Below, one piece after another: positions 44,198-52,911 of a DNA stretch of 64,000 bases; positions within the stretch are counted from its first letter, which is position 1, and each line of letters begins with the position of its first letter. A model generated the notes under the pieces. That model did no database searches, was not told the DNA's origin, and saw nothing but the letters and a program-made list of their open reading frames with translations. A program made the translations under genes and the position numbers. The stretch comes from Oscillospiraceae bacterium (GTDB lineage: Bacteria > Bacillota > Clostridia > Oscillospirales > Oscillospiraceae): the NCBI GenBank assembly GCA_910575695.1, contig CAJTGJ010000008.1, forward strand, positions 1 through 64,000, in the 5' to 3' direction.

Positions 44198-44986
44198 ATG
44201 CTGAGGGCGGCAACGCTGGCCAGCGGTTCGTCGGGGAACTGCGCGGTAGTCAGCGACGGTCGGATACATATTTTAATAGACGCGGGAATCTCCACACGGC
44301 GGATCTCCCAGGGGCTGAAAACGCTGGGCATCGAGCTGAGGCATATTTCCGGGGTGCTGATTACCCATGAGCATATCGACCATGTGGCGGCGCTGCCGGT
44401 GCTCTGCAAGCAGACCGGGGCGGCGCTGTTTACCGCTGAGGACACCGCCTGTGAGCTGTGCGGAAAGTTTGAGGGGCTGGAGGAGCGGTTCCGGGTGTTT
44501 TTGCCGGGACAGCGGTTCGCCATCGGCGGGCTGGAGGTGGGGACCTTTGCCACCAGCCACGACTGCGCCTGCCCGGTGGGGTATTTTGTCAGCGATGGGG
44601 CCAGGAAGCTGGCCCTCTGCACCGATACCGGGTTCATCACACCGGAGGCCCGGGAGGGGGTCCGGGGGGCGGATACCCTCATCGGGGAGTTCAATTATGA
44701 TGAGGAAATGCTGAAAACAGGGCCTTATCCCGCCCATTTGAAGGAACGTATCCGGGGCGTGCGGGGGCACCTGTCCAATGAAATGGGCGGGGAGCTGGCG
44801 GTCTGGGCGGCGGAGCAGGGAGCCGGACGGATCGTGCTGGGGCACCTGTCCCAGGAGAATAACCGGCCGGAGCTGGCTTTGGAGGCCGCGCGGAAGGCGC
44901 TGGGGTCCATTGGGCTGCGCTGCGGGGAGGATTTGGAGGTTTTTGCCGCGCCGAGAAGCGAGTGCTCGGGGTGGTTTGAGGTATAA
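44198..44986 (+). CDS. MBL-fold metallo-hydrolase YycJ/WalJ
   Basis: A 262-residue metallo-beta-lactamase-fold protein. LASGSSGNC at the start and the metal motif THEHIDHV are typical of YycJ/WalJ, a DNA-repair-related exonuclease family usually encoded near walKR or, as here, rlmH; GHLSQENN and an SH-rich C-terminus follow. ATG at 44198 lies after GGGAGGG. The rlmH gene follows after 61 bases, the gene order seen at the end of the walKR region in many Firmicutes, although walKR itself is absent. Confidence 0.9.
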   Translation: MLRAATLASGSSGNCAVVSDGRIHILIDAGISTRRISQGLKTLGIELRHISGVLITHEHIDHVAALPVLCKQTGAALFTAEDTACELCGKFEGLEERFRVFLPGQRFAIGGLEVGTFATSHDCACPVGYFVSDGARKLALCTDTGFITPEAREGVRGADTLIGEFNYDEEMLKTGPYPAHLKERIRGVRGHLSNEMGGELAVWAAEQGAGRIVLGHLSQENNRPELALEAARKALGSIGLRCGEDLEVFAAPRSECSGWFEV

Positions 44987-45047
44987 CAAAAGCGGCGTTT
45001 CGTTTTTGCCGGAGACGAGCGGCCTTTGCGGCGGTGAGGTGGGGAGC

Positions 45048-45533
45048 ATGGCTGGGATCAGTATTATTTGCGTGGGAAAGCTGAAGGAACAGTTTTATAA
45101 GGACGCGGTGGCGGAGTATACAAAACGGCTGAGCGGATACTGTAAGCAGCTGAGCGTGGTGGAGCTGGCGGAGCAGAAGCTGCCCAAAAATCCGTCGCTG
45201 GGGGAGATCCAGGCCGCGCTGGAAAAGGAGGGGGACGCGATCCGGGGGAAAATCCCGCCCAGCTCCAGAGTGGCGGCCCTTTGCGTCGAGGGGCGGATGC
45301 GGTCCAGCGAGGAGCTGTCCCGGATGATTTCCGGCTGGGCGCATGGGCCGGAGAAAAATCTGGTGTTCGTCATCGGCGGGTCCTATGGGCTCCACCCCTC
45401 TGTCAAGGCTATGGCTGCGGTGCAGCTCTCCATGTCCCCGATGACATTTCCCCACCATTTGGCGCGGGTGATGCTGCTGGAGCAGATTTACCGGGCGTTT
45501 AAAATCCAGGAGGGGTCGGATTATCACAAGTGA
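45048..45533 (+). CDS. rlmH: 23S rRNA pseudouridine-1915 N3-methyltransferase RlmH
   Basis: A 161-residue SPOUT methyltransferase that modifies helix 69 of 23S rRNA on assembled 70S ribosomes. The SAM-binding trefoil knot is seen in FVIGGSYGLHPSVK and LSMSPMTFPHHLARVMLLEQ with the C-terminal YHK (EGSDYHK) that binds RNA; ICVGKLKE is at the N-terminus. ATG at 45048 follows GGTGGGGAG. A terminator after it sets the left boundary of the phage-like cassette; this may be a preferred neutral insertion point. Confidence 0.95.
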   Translation: MAGISIICVGKLKEQFYKDAVAEYTKRLSGYCKQLSVVELAEQKLPKNPSLGEIQAALEKEGDAIRGKIPPSSRVAALCVEGRMRSSEELSRMISGWAHGPEKNLVFVIGGSYGLHPSVKAMAAVQLSMSPMTFPHHLARVMLLEQIYRAFKIQEGSDYHK

Positions 45534-45557
45534 CCCTTTATATAAATGATATGTGAC

Positions 45558-45589
45558 TGCGGAGCAAAATTTGCTCCGCAATTTTTTTT
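45558..45589 (+). terminator. Terminator of rlmH at the left edge of the phage-like cassette
   Basis: TGCGGAGCAAA and TTTGCTCCGCA form a perfect stem with a single-base gap, followed by eight T. Confidence 0.93.
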
Positions 45590-45649
45590 CCCTTGCATCG
45601 AAACAGGCAACAAATGGGGCGCGGCGGATACGGGTGTGAGGTGGATTGT

Positions 45650-45967
45650 GTGAGCGAGAAGGAGATCAGACGGCCGGAGCTGGGGCAGGATGAGCTGCTG
45701 GATTACCTGCGCGGTCTGGCGGAGTGGAAGAACAATGATGTGGTGAAACTGGCGTTTTTGGAGCAGGAGGACGGGGAACAGGTGGATGGGCTGGATCTCA
45801 GCGGCGTGGTGGAGCTGAAGCGAAATGCCAATGGGACCTTTGAGGCAAAGTTCGTGGACAAGGTGCGGGTGCTGGGCATGATCCGGGAGCTGATGGAGGA
45901 GCGCCGGGACGGGGAGCTGGGTGAGTTTTTGGATGGGCTGTATGGGCTGGATGGTGGTGAAAGGTGA
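45650..45967 (+). CDS. Phage terminase small subunit-like protein
   Basis: A 105-residue acidic protein. The second half (ELKRNANGTFEAKFVDKVRV then LGMIRELMEE) matches the tail end of PBSX/SPP1-type small terminases, where a beta-hairpin is followed by VDK-ALE-LGKHL. The N-terminal DNA-binding helix-turn-helix seems very short here, so recognition of a specific pac site may be weak or lost. GTG at 45650 lies five bases after GAGGTGG. The stop overlaps the large-subunit start (GTGA). Confidence 0.65.
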   Translation: MSEKEIRRPELGQDELLDYLRGLAEWKNNDVVKLAFLEQEDGEQVDGLDLSGVVELKRNANGTFEAKFVDKVRVLGMIRELMEERRDGELGEFLDGLYGLDGGER

Positions 45968-47202
45968 AAAAACTGCTGTTTTCCCCCAAACAAAGACAGG
46001 TTTTGGAGTGGTGGCGGGAGGGGGACCGGGACGCCATTATCTGCGACGGGGCGGTGCGGTCGGGGAAAACCTTCGCGCTGAGCGTGTCCTTCTTCCTGTG
46101 GGCCATGGCCTGCTTTCAGCGGCAGAGGTTCGGGCTGTGCGCCGCGTCCATCAACGGGGTGCGGCGGAATCTGCTGGCCCAGGCGAAGCCGGTAATCCAG
46201 GGGCTGGGCTTCCGGTGGGAGGAGAAGGCCAGCAAAAACGAAGTCGTCGTGCGGGGCGGGGGACGGGAGAACGTATTTTACCTGTACGGCGGCAGGGACG
46301 AGGGAAGCTTCACCTCCATCCAGGGGGTGACGCTGGCGGGGGTGCTGCTGGACGAGGCGGCGCTGATGCCCCAGTCCTTTGTGGACCAGGCCTGCGCCCG
46401 GTGCTCCGTGCGGGGCGGGCGGGTATGGCTGTCCTGCAACCCGGCGGGCGGGCCGGAGCATTGGTTTTACAAGGAGTGGGTGGCCAGAGCGGAGGAGAAA
46501 AACGCGCTTTACCTGCGCTTTGCCATGGTGGATAATCCCGGGCTGTCGGAGCAGGTGCGGCAGCGGTATGAGCGGATGTTCCAGGGGGCGTTCTACCGGC
46601 GGTATGTGCTGGGGGAATGGACGGCGGCGGAGGGGCTGGTGTATGACTTCTTCGACAGGGACATGATGCCGGAGGCGCCGGAAGGGACGTTTGAGCGGTG
46701 GAGGATCTCCTGCGACTATGGGACGCGCAATCCGGCTTCCTTTGGACTTTGGGGGGAGATGGATGGGGTATGGTACCGGGTGAAGGAATTTTACTATGAT
46801 GCGCGGGCCAGGGGACGGCAGAAAACCGATGGGGAATATGTGGACGATCTGGAGAAATTGGCCGGGGGCCGCCGCGTCGAAATGGTCATTGCAGACCCGT
46901 CTGCGGCCAGCTTTATCGAGGCGCTGCGGCGGGAGGGATGGACGGTGCGCAAGGCCGACAACCGGGTGCTGGAGGGGATCCGGCGGACGGCGGAGGCGCT
47001 GAAATCCCGGAGGATCGTCATCTGCAAGGGGTGCGAGGCGGCGGCGCGGGAGTTTTCCATGTACTGTTGGGAGGATGACAGCTCTGGAGACCGGGTGCGC
47101 AAGGAGTTCGACCACGCGATGGACGATATCCGGTACTTTGTGATGAGCCTGGGGGACGGCGGGGAGAGCGCGGCAAGGTTTGTGGAGCGCAGTGTATTCT
47201 GA
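45964..47202 (+). CDS. Phage terminase large subunit (PBSX family)
   Basis: A 412-residue packaging motor and nuclease. The ATPase part has Walker A CDGAVRSGKT (residues 28-37) and Walker B GVLLDEAAL (about 120-128), followed by SCNPAGG coupling. The RNase-H-like nuclease keeps its acidic residues: CDYGTRNPAS, VIADPSAASFIEAL and FDHAMDDIRYF. All look intact, so headful or random-DNA packaging is feasible. GTG start overlaps the preceding stop. An 87-base spacer with a CCCC-GAAA-GGGG hairpin separates it from the next gene. Confidence 0.92.
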   Translation: MKKLLFSPKQRQVLEWWREGDRDAIICDGAVRSGKTFALSVSFFLWAMACFQRQRFGLCAASINGVRRNLLAQAKPVIQGLGFRWEEKASKNEVVVRGGGRENVFYLYGGRDEGSFTSIQGVTLAGVLLDEAALMPQSFVDQACARCSVRGGRVWLSCNPAGGPEHWFYKEWVARAEEKNALYLRFAMVDNPGLSEQVRQRYERMFQGAFYRRYVLGEWTAAEGLVYDFFDRDMMPEAPEGTFERWRISCDYGTRNPASFGLWGEMDGVWYRVKEFYYDARARGRQKTDGEYVDDLEKLAGGRRVEMVIADPSAASFIEALRREGWTVRKADNRVLEGIRRTAEALKSRRIVICKGCEAAAREFSMYCWEDDSSGDRVRKEFDHAMDDIRYFVMSLGDGGESAARFVERSVF

Positions 47203-47289
47203 CCGTGCCGGGGGCGGCCCCCGCAATTCAGGGAAATGCCCCGAAAGGGGATTTCTATAAATATTTTATCGACGAGAGGAGAATGAAAC

Positions 47290-47637
47290 ATGGAGATCTG
47301 TTTCGAGGGCGTCGGCCAGGTGGCCGCTACCTTCAAGGCGGACGGCGGCGAGGTGCGGCCCGGTATGGCGGTGTGCCTCACCGGCTACGGCGCCGTCGGC
47401 CCGGGCGCCGACGGCGACGCCCTGTGCGGCGTGGTGCTGGGCGGCGTCCGGGGCGGCGCGGCCGCAGTCCAGATCGGCGGGGTGGCCCAGGTGGGCTATT
47501 CCGGCGCGGTCCCCAAGGCGGGCTGGCAGGAGCTGGCCTGCGACGGCCAGGGCGGCGTCAAGACTGCTGAGGGCGGGCTGAAGTGCCTGGTGCTGGCGGC
47601 GGACGAGGGCGAGAAGTCCGTTGTGGTGAAGCTCTAA
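47290..47637 (+). CDS. Putative capsid decoration protein
   Basis: A 115-residue Gly/Val/Ala-rich beta protein without Met-rich or membrane segments. Small proteins directly in front of the major capsid gene, with this composition and a repeated VQIGGVAQVGYSG pattern, are typically head-decoration (DUF2190-like) proteins. The assignment is by composition and position. GAGAGGAG precedes the ATG. It lies before the capsid gene with a 21-base gap. Confidence 0.55.
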   Translation: MEICFEGVGQVAATFKADGGEVRPGMAVCLTGYGAVGPGADGDALCGVVLGGVRGGAAAVQIGGVAQVGYSGAVPKAGWQELACDGQGGVKTAEGGLKCLVLAADEGEKSVVVKL

Positions 47638-47658
47638 ACAGAAAGGGAGGAGATCGGT

Positions 47659-48669
47659 ATGGCACAGAGATTTGACAATGTGAGGCTGGAAAAGGGGATG
47701 TACCACGAGGCGGGGAAGTCCTTTACCCAGGTGCTGGAAAAGATGGACCCCAGCGAGCAGTACCGGGGCACCGCTCTGGAGGGGCTGGACGCTTACCAGC
47801 GCCAGCTGAAGCGGTTCGATATCCGGGTGAAGGGCGCGGGCTCCGATCTGGTGGATAAGTTTTTCTCCACCAGCCAGTCGGCGGTGCTGTTTCCCGAGTA
47901 TATCGCCCGGGCTGTCAGAGTGGGCATGGAGGAGGCCAATATCCTGCCCGATATCACCGCCACTGAAACGCTGATCGAGGGTATGGATTACCGCTCCATC
48001 ACCTCCGTGCCCGAGGACGAGAAGCAGCTCAAGCAGGTGGCCGAGGGGGCCTCCATCCCCCAGACCACCGTGCGCACCCGGGACAGCCTGGTGAAGCTCC
48101 ACAAGCGGGGGCGGATGCTGGTGGCATCCTATGAGGCCATCCGGTTCCAGAAGCTGGACCTGTTCTCCGTCACCCTGCGGCAGATCGGCGCACAGATCGG
48201 GCGGATGCATCTGGAGGACGCCATTGATGTGATCGTGAATGGCGACGGCAACGGCAACGCCGCCCAGGTCAGCGAGGTGGAGACGGCGGGGACGCTGAGT
48301 TATAAGGACCTGCTGGCGTTCTGGAACAGCTTCGAGCCCTATCAGCTCAATACTTTGCTGGTGGGCGCGGATACCATGCCCGTGCTGCTGGGGATGCAGC
48401 AGATGCAGGACGCCGCCGCCGGGCTGGATTTCCACGGCACCGGAAAGCTGATTACCCCTATGGGCGCTAAGGTGCTCCGGTCTTCGGCGGTGCCTGAGAG
48501 TACGATTATCGGCCTGGACAAGAATTACGCCCTGGAGATGGTCAAGGCCGGGGACGTGATGGTGGAGTACGACAAGATCATCGACCGCCAGCTGGAGCGG
48601 GCCGCGATCACCACCATTTCCGGCTATGCCAAGATCTTTGAGGATGCCGGCAGGGTGCTGAAGGTCTGA
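47659..48669 (+). CDS. Major capsid protein (HK97-fold)
   Basis: A 336-residue shell protein. An N-terminal helical arm of about 70 residues is followed by SQSAVLFPEYIARAVRVGME and the segment LIEGMDYRSITSV, then the long spine helix RMHLEDAIDVIV and the final IDRQLERAAITTISGYAKI strand, the pattern of HK97-like capsids of the PBSX/XkdG type. Unlike PBSX, the gene precedes the portal. GGGAGGAG lies upstream. The stop codon overlaps the next start (TGATG). Confidence 0.82.
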   Translation: MAQRFDNVRLEKGMYHEAGKSFTQVLEKMDPSEQYRGTALEGLDAYQRQLKRFDIRVKGAGSDLVDKFFSTSQSAVLFPEYIARAVRVGMEEANILPDITATETLIEGMDYRSITSVPEDEKQLKQVAEGASIPQTTVRTRDSLVKLHKRGRMLVASYEAIRFQKLDLFSVTLRQIGAQIGRMHLEDAIDVIVNGDGNGNAAQVSEVETAGTLSYKDLLAFWNSFEPYQLNTLLVGADTMPVLLGMQQMQDAAAGLDFHGTGKLITPMGAKVLRSSAVPESTIIGLDKNYALEMVKAGDVMVEYDKIIDRQLERAAITTISGYAKIFEDAGRVLKV

Positions 48670-49820
48670 TGAGCGGAAAAAAGCGGAACACGGAGCGGGG
48701 GACGGCGGCGGCCGCCGCCCAGCTCCGGGACGCGGGCCGGCACCCGTTCACACTGCTGGACGGGTATGTGCCCCTGAACCACGGGGAGATCGGGCTGTAC
48801 CGGGCCATCCGGGAGGCGGTGCCCGTGGTGGACGCCGCCGTGGGCAAGCTGGTGCGGCTGTGCGGCGGGGTGACGGTCACCTGCCGGGATGGGCAGGCCC
48901 AGGAGGAGCTGGACCAGTTCCTGCGGATTGTGGACGTGGGACACGGGCAGAGAGGCATCCAGACGTTTCTGGACCAGTACCTGGATTCCATGCTCACCTG
49001 CGGCAGGGCGGTGGGCGAGATCGTGCCCCGGGAGGATGGCCGGGGGATTGCCGCTCTGCTGTGCGCTGATGTGAGCCGGGTGGAGATTAAAGAGGGGGAC
49101 AGCCCCCTGGACTTTACCCTGTGTGTGCGCAGGGCTGACGGGACGGTGGCGGAGCCGGAGCGGCAGGAGCTGCTCCTGTTCACCCCCTTCCAGCCGGAGG
49201 CGGGAGCGCCCTATGGGGTGTCCATGCTGAGGTCTATGCCCTTCCTGACCGGCATCCTGATGAAGATCTTTGACGCCATGGGGAAAAACTGGGAGCGCAT
49301 GGGCAATGTGCGCTTTGCCGTGGTGTGCAAGGGCGAGGACGGTATGCCCGCCAGGGAGCGGTGCGGCCAGGTGGCCAGGGAGTGGTCCAACGCCATGCAG
49401 GCGGGCCGGGACGGCGCGGTAAGGGACTTCGTGTGCGCCGGAGATGTGGAGATACGGACCATCGGGGCGGACAACCAGATTTTGGATTCCGAGGTGCCTG
49501 TGCGGCAGATCCTGGAACAGCTGGTGGCCAAAACCGGAATTCCGCCGTGTATGCTGGGGCTGAGCTGGTCGTCCACCGAGCGGATGAGCGGCCAGCAGGC
49601 CGATATCATGACCAGCGAGATCGCCGCCATCCGGCGCAGCCTGGAGCCGGTGGTGGAGCGGATCTGTGAGCTGTGGCTGAGACTGCGGGGGTTCGATGAC
49701 CAGGTGGCAGTGGATTGGCTGGATGTGAACCTCCAGGATGAGGAGTCGGAGGCCAGGGCGGAGCTGTACCGGGCCCAGGCCAGGGCTGTGGATAAGGAGG
49801 ATGCGGATGGAGATCTGTAA
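48669..49820 (+). CDS. Phage portal protein (PBSX/SPP1-like)
   Basis: A 383-residue ring subunit through which DNA enters the head. A clip/stem region around MGKNWERMGNVRFAVVCKGE and the helix VPVRQILEQLVAKTGIPPCM with LSWSSTERMSGQQADIM are characteristic of portal proteins of this family; an Ala/Asp-rich C-terminus follows. It is shorter than most tailed-phage portals (often above 430 residues). Overlaps both neighbours by a few bases. Confidence 0.85.
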   Translation: MSGKKRNTERGTAAAAAQLRDAGRHPFTLLDGYVPLNHGEIGLYRAIREAVPVVDAAVGKLVRLCGGVTVTCRDGQAQEELDQFLRIVDVGHGQRGIQTFLDQYLDSMLTCGRAVGEIVPREDGRGIAALLCADVSRVEIKEGDSPLDFTLCVRRADGTVAEPERQELLLFTPFQPEAGAPYGVSMLRSMPFLTGILMKIFDAMGKNWERMGNVRFAVVCKGEDGMPARERCGQVAREWSNAMQAGRDGAVRDFVCAGDVEIRTIGADNQILDSEVPVRQILEQLVAKTGIPPCMLGLSWSSTERMSGQQADIMTSEIAAIRRSLEPVVERICELWLRLRGFDDQVAVDWLDVNLQDEESEARAELYRAQARAVDKEDADGDL

Positions 49821-50676
49821 GGACGCAGTGGTAAAGGCCATCGGTACGCCGGATGAGGATGAGCTGGCGCTCATCAATGGGCTCTCCCGGCGGGAGCTGG
49901 GGGCGGACGAGGTGTATACCTTCGCCCTGCGGCTGTGCGACAATGATGTGGACCGGGACTTTGAGCGGTTCGACGATGAGACCCTGGATGAGCTGGCGCC
50001 TATGTTCGTGGGGGTGTCCGGGGTGTTTGACCACCAGTGGTCCGCCCGGGGGCAGACGGCCCGGATCTACCGCACCCAGGTGGTGGGCGGCGACGGGACC
50101 CTCACCGGGGACGGACGGCCCTACCGCTTTTTGAAGGGGTGGGCCTACATGATGCGCACCGACGAGAATGCCGCGCTGATCGCCGAGATCGACGGCGGCA
50201 TCAAGCGGGAGGTCAGCGTGGGGTGCGCGGTGGAGCGGGTGGTCTGCTCCGTGTGCGGCCAGGAGCTGGGCGAGTGCATCCATGAGAAAGGGGAGGAGTA
50301 CGACGGGCAGATCTGCTGCGGCGTGCTCACCGGGGCCAGGGACGTGTATGAGTGGTCCTTTGTGGCGGTGCCCGCCCAGAGGAAGGCGGGCGTGATCAAA
50401 AGCGCCGGACGGCGGATGGAGGACGAGGCCCGGCTGGGTCGGAAGTACCTCAAAAGCCTGCGGCGGGAGATGGTGCGGACGGCCAAGATCGCTGAGCCGG
50501 AGGCGGACCGCCGCCTGCTGGAGCAGGTGGCGGCTAAGCTGGACGAGGGGGAGCTGCTGGGGCTGATCAAGCTGTACCAGGGGAAGGCGGACAGGCTGCT
50601 GAAGCCCAGGGTGCAGCTGAGCTACGGCGGGGAGGACGTGCCGCGGGAAATTGCCGACGGGGCCTTCCTGATTTAG
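49807..50676 (+). CDS. Prohead protease-like protein (XkdF position)
   Basis: A 289-residue protein with features of the herpesvirus/HK97-type prohead protease: GVFDHQWSARGQTARIYRT supplies a His and IDGGIKREVSVGCAVE a Ser at about residue 140. Two CxxC pairs (CSVCG; CC) sit between the Ser and YEWSFVAVPAQRKAGV. The C-terminal 100 residues are helical and acidic, suitable as scaffold. ATG at 49807 is chosen because AAGGAGG lies six bases away; it overlaps the portal gene. Confidence 0.7.
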   Translation: MEICKDAVVKAIGTPDEDELALINGLSRRELGADEVYTFALRLCDNDVDRDFERFDDETLDELAPMFVGVSGVFDHQWSARGQTARIYRTQVVGGDGTLTGDGRPYRFLKGWAYMMRTDENAALIAEIDGGIKREVSVGCAVERVVCSVCGQELGECIHEKGEEYDGQICCGVLTGARDVYEWSFVAVPAQRKAGVIKSAGRRMEDEARLGRKYLKSLRREMVRTAKIAEPEADRRLLEQVAAKLDEGELLGLIKLYQGKADRLLKPRVQLSYGGEDVPREIADGAFLI

Positions 50677-50688
50677 GAGCGTGAGGGT

Positions 50689-51039
50689 ATGACCGAACAG
50701 GTGATGGAGCTGGTGCGGGCGCTGTGCGGGCCGGGACAGAGTGAGGCGGTGCTGTACACGCTGTGCGAGGGCGCCTGCAGGGCGCTGGACTGGCGTCTGA
50801 AAGACGGTTTGACGGCGGAGGACTGCGGCGGGGCCTATCCCCTGGCGGCGGCGTGGATGGCCATGGACTGGCTGAGAGGCAGTCAGGGGATGGACGGCGT
50901 CACCTATCTGTCCGCCGGGGATCTGACCGTGCGCCGGGAAGGCGGCGGGGACAATGGGAGCCTGTCCCAGCGGGCGCTGGAGATCATGGCCCCGTATTTA
51001 CAGGACGACGGGTTTGCATTTCAGGGGGTGAAGGGTTGA
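50689..51039 (+). CDS. Putative head-tail connector protein (adaptor)
   Basis: A 116-residue, mostly helical protein in the place of the head-completion adaptor (gp6/YqbG-like) right after capsid-maturation genes. The helical start (MELVRALCGPGQSEAVLYTL) and ALDWRL resemble such adaptors. Length and position support the call; no motif is decisive. The stop overlaps the next start. Confidence 0.55.
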   Translation: MTEQVMELVRALCGPGQSEAVLYTLCEGACRALDWRLKDGLTAEDCGGAYPLAAAWMAMDWLRGSQGMDGVTYLSAGDLTVRREGGGDNGSLSQRALEIMAPYLQDDGFAFQGVKG

Positions 51040-51371
51040 TCGAGGCATTTTCCTGGGTGATCCAGGCCTATGGGCAGGAGATGGTGTGCCGCCGGGAGGA
51101 CGGCGGCGAGGTGGGCCGGGGCATGGCCATTGTACAGCCCATGACTGAGGCGGAGTGGCAGTATGCAGCCGGAGCGCTGGGCCGCTATTCCCAGGACCGG
51201 TTCCTGGGATTGTCGGAGCCGGGGCTTCCGCTGGACAAGCTGGGGCCGGGAGGCTGGCTGGAATGGGGCGGCGGCCGGTATGAGGTGATGACCGTGCGGC
51301 CCGTCTGGGTGGGCGGACAGGTCACCCATTTGTGGCTGGCCCTGCGGCCCTGCCCGGAGAACGCGCCGTGA
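51036..51371 (+). CDS. Putative head closure (stopper) protein
   Basis: A 111-residue beta-rich protein beginning at a TTG (51036) that overlaps the previous stop, with GGGGGTGAAGG upstream. GGRYEVMTVRPVWVGGQVTH is reminiscent of XkdH-type head-closure proteins. The call rests on gene order between adaptor and tail terminator. Confidence 0.5.
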   Translation: MIEAFSWVIQAYGQEMVCRREDGGEVGRGMAIVQPMTEAEWQYAAGALGRYSQDRFLGLSEPGLPLDKLGPGGWLEWGGGRYEVMTVRPVWVGGQVTHLWLALRPCPENAP

Positions 51372-51868
51372 ACGGGGCGCTGAACGGCCTGCGGCAGGCG
51401 GTGGCGGAACAGTTCCGGCAGGCGGGAGTGAACGCAGTTACCGCCATGGAGAGCACACGGGCCTTCCGGTGGCGGGAGGCGGTGGCGGCTGTGTCCCTCA
51501 GCAAGGTGGTGTGCGCGCCGGGCGGGTTCAAGGACTATTTGGGCGTGGTCCGGGACGGGGACGGTGTGGAGCGGGAGCTCTACGGCCGCGAGGCGGAGCT
51601 GACGCTGTCGCTGGACATATTCGCCCCCAGAGACGCCGGGGCGTCGGCCTGCCAGGAGGCGGCGGAGACGTTGGCAGAAAACCTGGTCTGCCATGGGGCG
51701 GCGGGGCTGAACGCCCTGGAGCTCCAGGCGGGACAGGTGGAATTTCTGGAGCAGGAGGGGCTTTACCGGCAGAAAATCAGCTGCCGGTGCAAGGCGTGGC
51801 TGACCGCCCGGTTGGATGACGGCGGCGGGGCCTATGTGGACTTTGAGGTGAAGGGGAGATTGAGATGA
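51368..51868 (+). CDS. Putative tail completion/terminator protein
   Basis: A 166-residue protein starting at a GTG overlapping the previous stop (GTGA). It ends with an ATGA overlap into the sheath gene. The alpha/beta pattern (ALNGLRQAVAEQFRQAGV helix, then strands LTLSLDIFAPRD and QKISCRCKAWLT) fits tail-terminator proteins, which cap the tail tube and join it to the head. Assignment is by position and secondary-structure pattern. Confidence 0.55.
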   Translation: MNGALNGLRQAVAEQFRQAGVNAVTAMESTRAFRWREAVAAVSLSKVVCAPGGFKDYLGVVRDGDGVERELYGREAELTLSLDIFAPRDAGASACQEAAETLAENLVCHGAAGLNALELQAGQVEFLEQEGLYRQKISCRCKAWLTARLDDGGGAYVDFEVKGRLR

Positions 51869-52899
51869 GCACAACAGTGAAGCATGAGAGGCCGGGGGTG
51901 TATTCCTCCTATGAGACGTCCAGCCTGACCGCCGCCGCCGCGGGCGGCAGTAAGGTGGCCGTGGTGGCCAAGGCGGACGGGGCGGACGGGGAAACCGTCT
52001 ACCAGTGGACCAGCTACAGCAAAGCGGCGGCGGACGTGGGGGACTGCGTCCTGAGCCAGATGGCCCAGCTGGCTATCCGCAACGGCGCGGGAACGGTGTA
52101 CGGCGTGCCTGCCGGGGAGGACTATGACGCGGCCTTTGCCCTGGCGGCAGCGCTGGAGGACGTGGCTGTGGTGGTGTGCGACAGCACGGACCTGACGGTA
52201 CAGCAGGCGCTGAAAACCATGGTGCAGGAGTGCTCCGGCGCCAGGCGGGAGCGCATCGCCGTGGTGGGCGGCATGGCCGGGGAGAGTGTGAGCCAGCTGG
52301 TGGAGCGGGCCGCGGGCCTGAACTGCGAGCGGGTGGTGCTGACGGCCCCCGGCATGGGGGACGGCTCCGGCGGGGCCATGTGCGCCGCCGCTGTGGCGGG
52401 CGCCATCGCGGGAAGCACCGACCCTGCCCTGCCCCTGGGCGGCGCGCAGCTTTACGGGCTGGCGGGGCTGGAGTGCAGCTACGACGACAGCGAGATCGAC
52501 TTGCTGGTGCAGGGAGGCGTCACCGCGCTGGAGATGCTGGCGGGTTCCTATTATGTGGTGCGGGGCGTCACCACCCGGACCACCACCGGCGGCGCGGCGG
52601 ATACCACCTGGCGGGAGCTGACCACTATTCTGGTGGTGGACGAGGTGATCCCCGGGCTGAGAGACGCCCTGCGGGCCAAGTTCAGCCGGGCCAAAAATAC
52701 CGCGCAGACCAGGGGGGCCATCCGCTCCCAGACCGTGATGGAGCTGGAGAAGCGGGTCAGCCGGGAGATCATCGACGGCTATGAGGATGTGACGGTGTCC
52801 GCTATGGAGGACGACCCCACTGTGTGCCTGGTGGAGTTCGCGTTTACGGTGGCCCACGGGCTGAATCAGGTGTGGCTGAACGCCCACATTACGGTTTGA
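51865..52899 (+). CDS. Contractile tail sheath protein
   Basis: A 344-residue sheath subunit. The N-terminus VKHERPGVYSSYE is the classic HERPGVY-type handshake arm of sheath proteins, and the C-terminus (ILVVDEVIPGLRDALRAKF, TVMELEKRVSREIIDGYED, then VEFAFTVAHGLNQVWL) is the conserved inner domain. It is compact, lacking the extra surface domains of larger phage sheaths. ATGA overlap with the previous gene. Shows that the particle has a contractile tail. Confidence 0.88.
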   Translation: MSTTVKHERPGVYSSYETSSLTAAAAGGSKVAVVAKADGADGETVYQWTSYSKAAADVGDCVLSQMAQLAIRNGAGTVYGVPAGEDYDAAFALAAALEDVAVVVCDSTDLTVQQALKTMVQECSGARRERIAVVGGMAGESVSQLVERAAGLNCERVVLTAPGMGDGSGGAMCAAAVAGAIAGSTDPALPLGGAQLYGLAGLECSYDDSEIDLLVQGGVTALEMLAGSYYVVRGVTTRTTTGGAADTTWRELTTILVVDEVIPGLRDALRAKFSRAKNTAQTRGAIRSQTVMELEKRVSREIIDGYEDVTVSAMEDDPTVCLVEFAFTVAHGLNQVWLNAHITV

Positions 52900-52911
52900 G
52901 GAGGGATTTGA

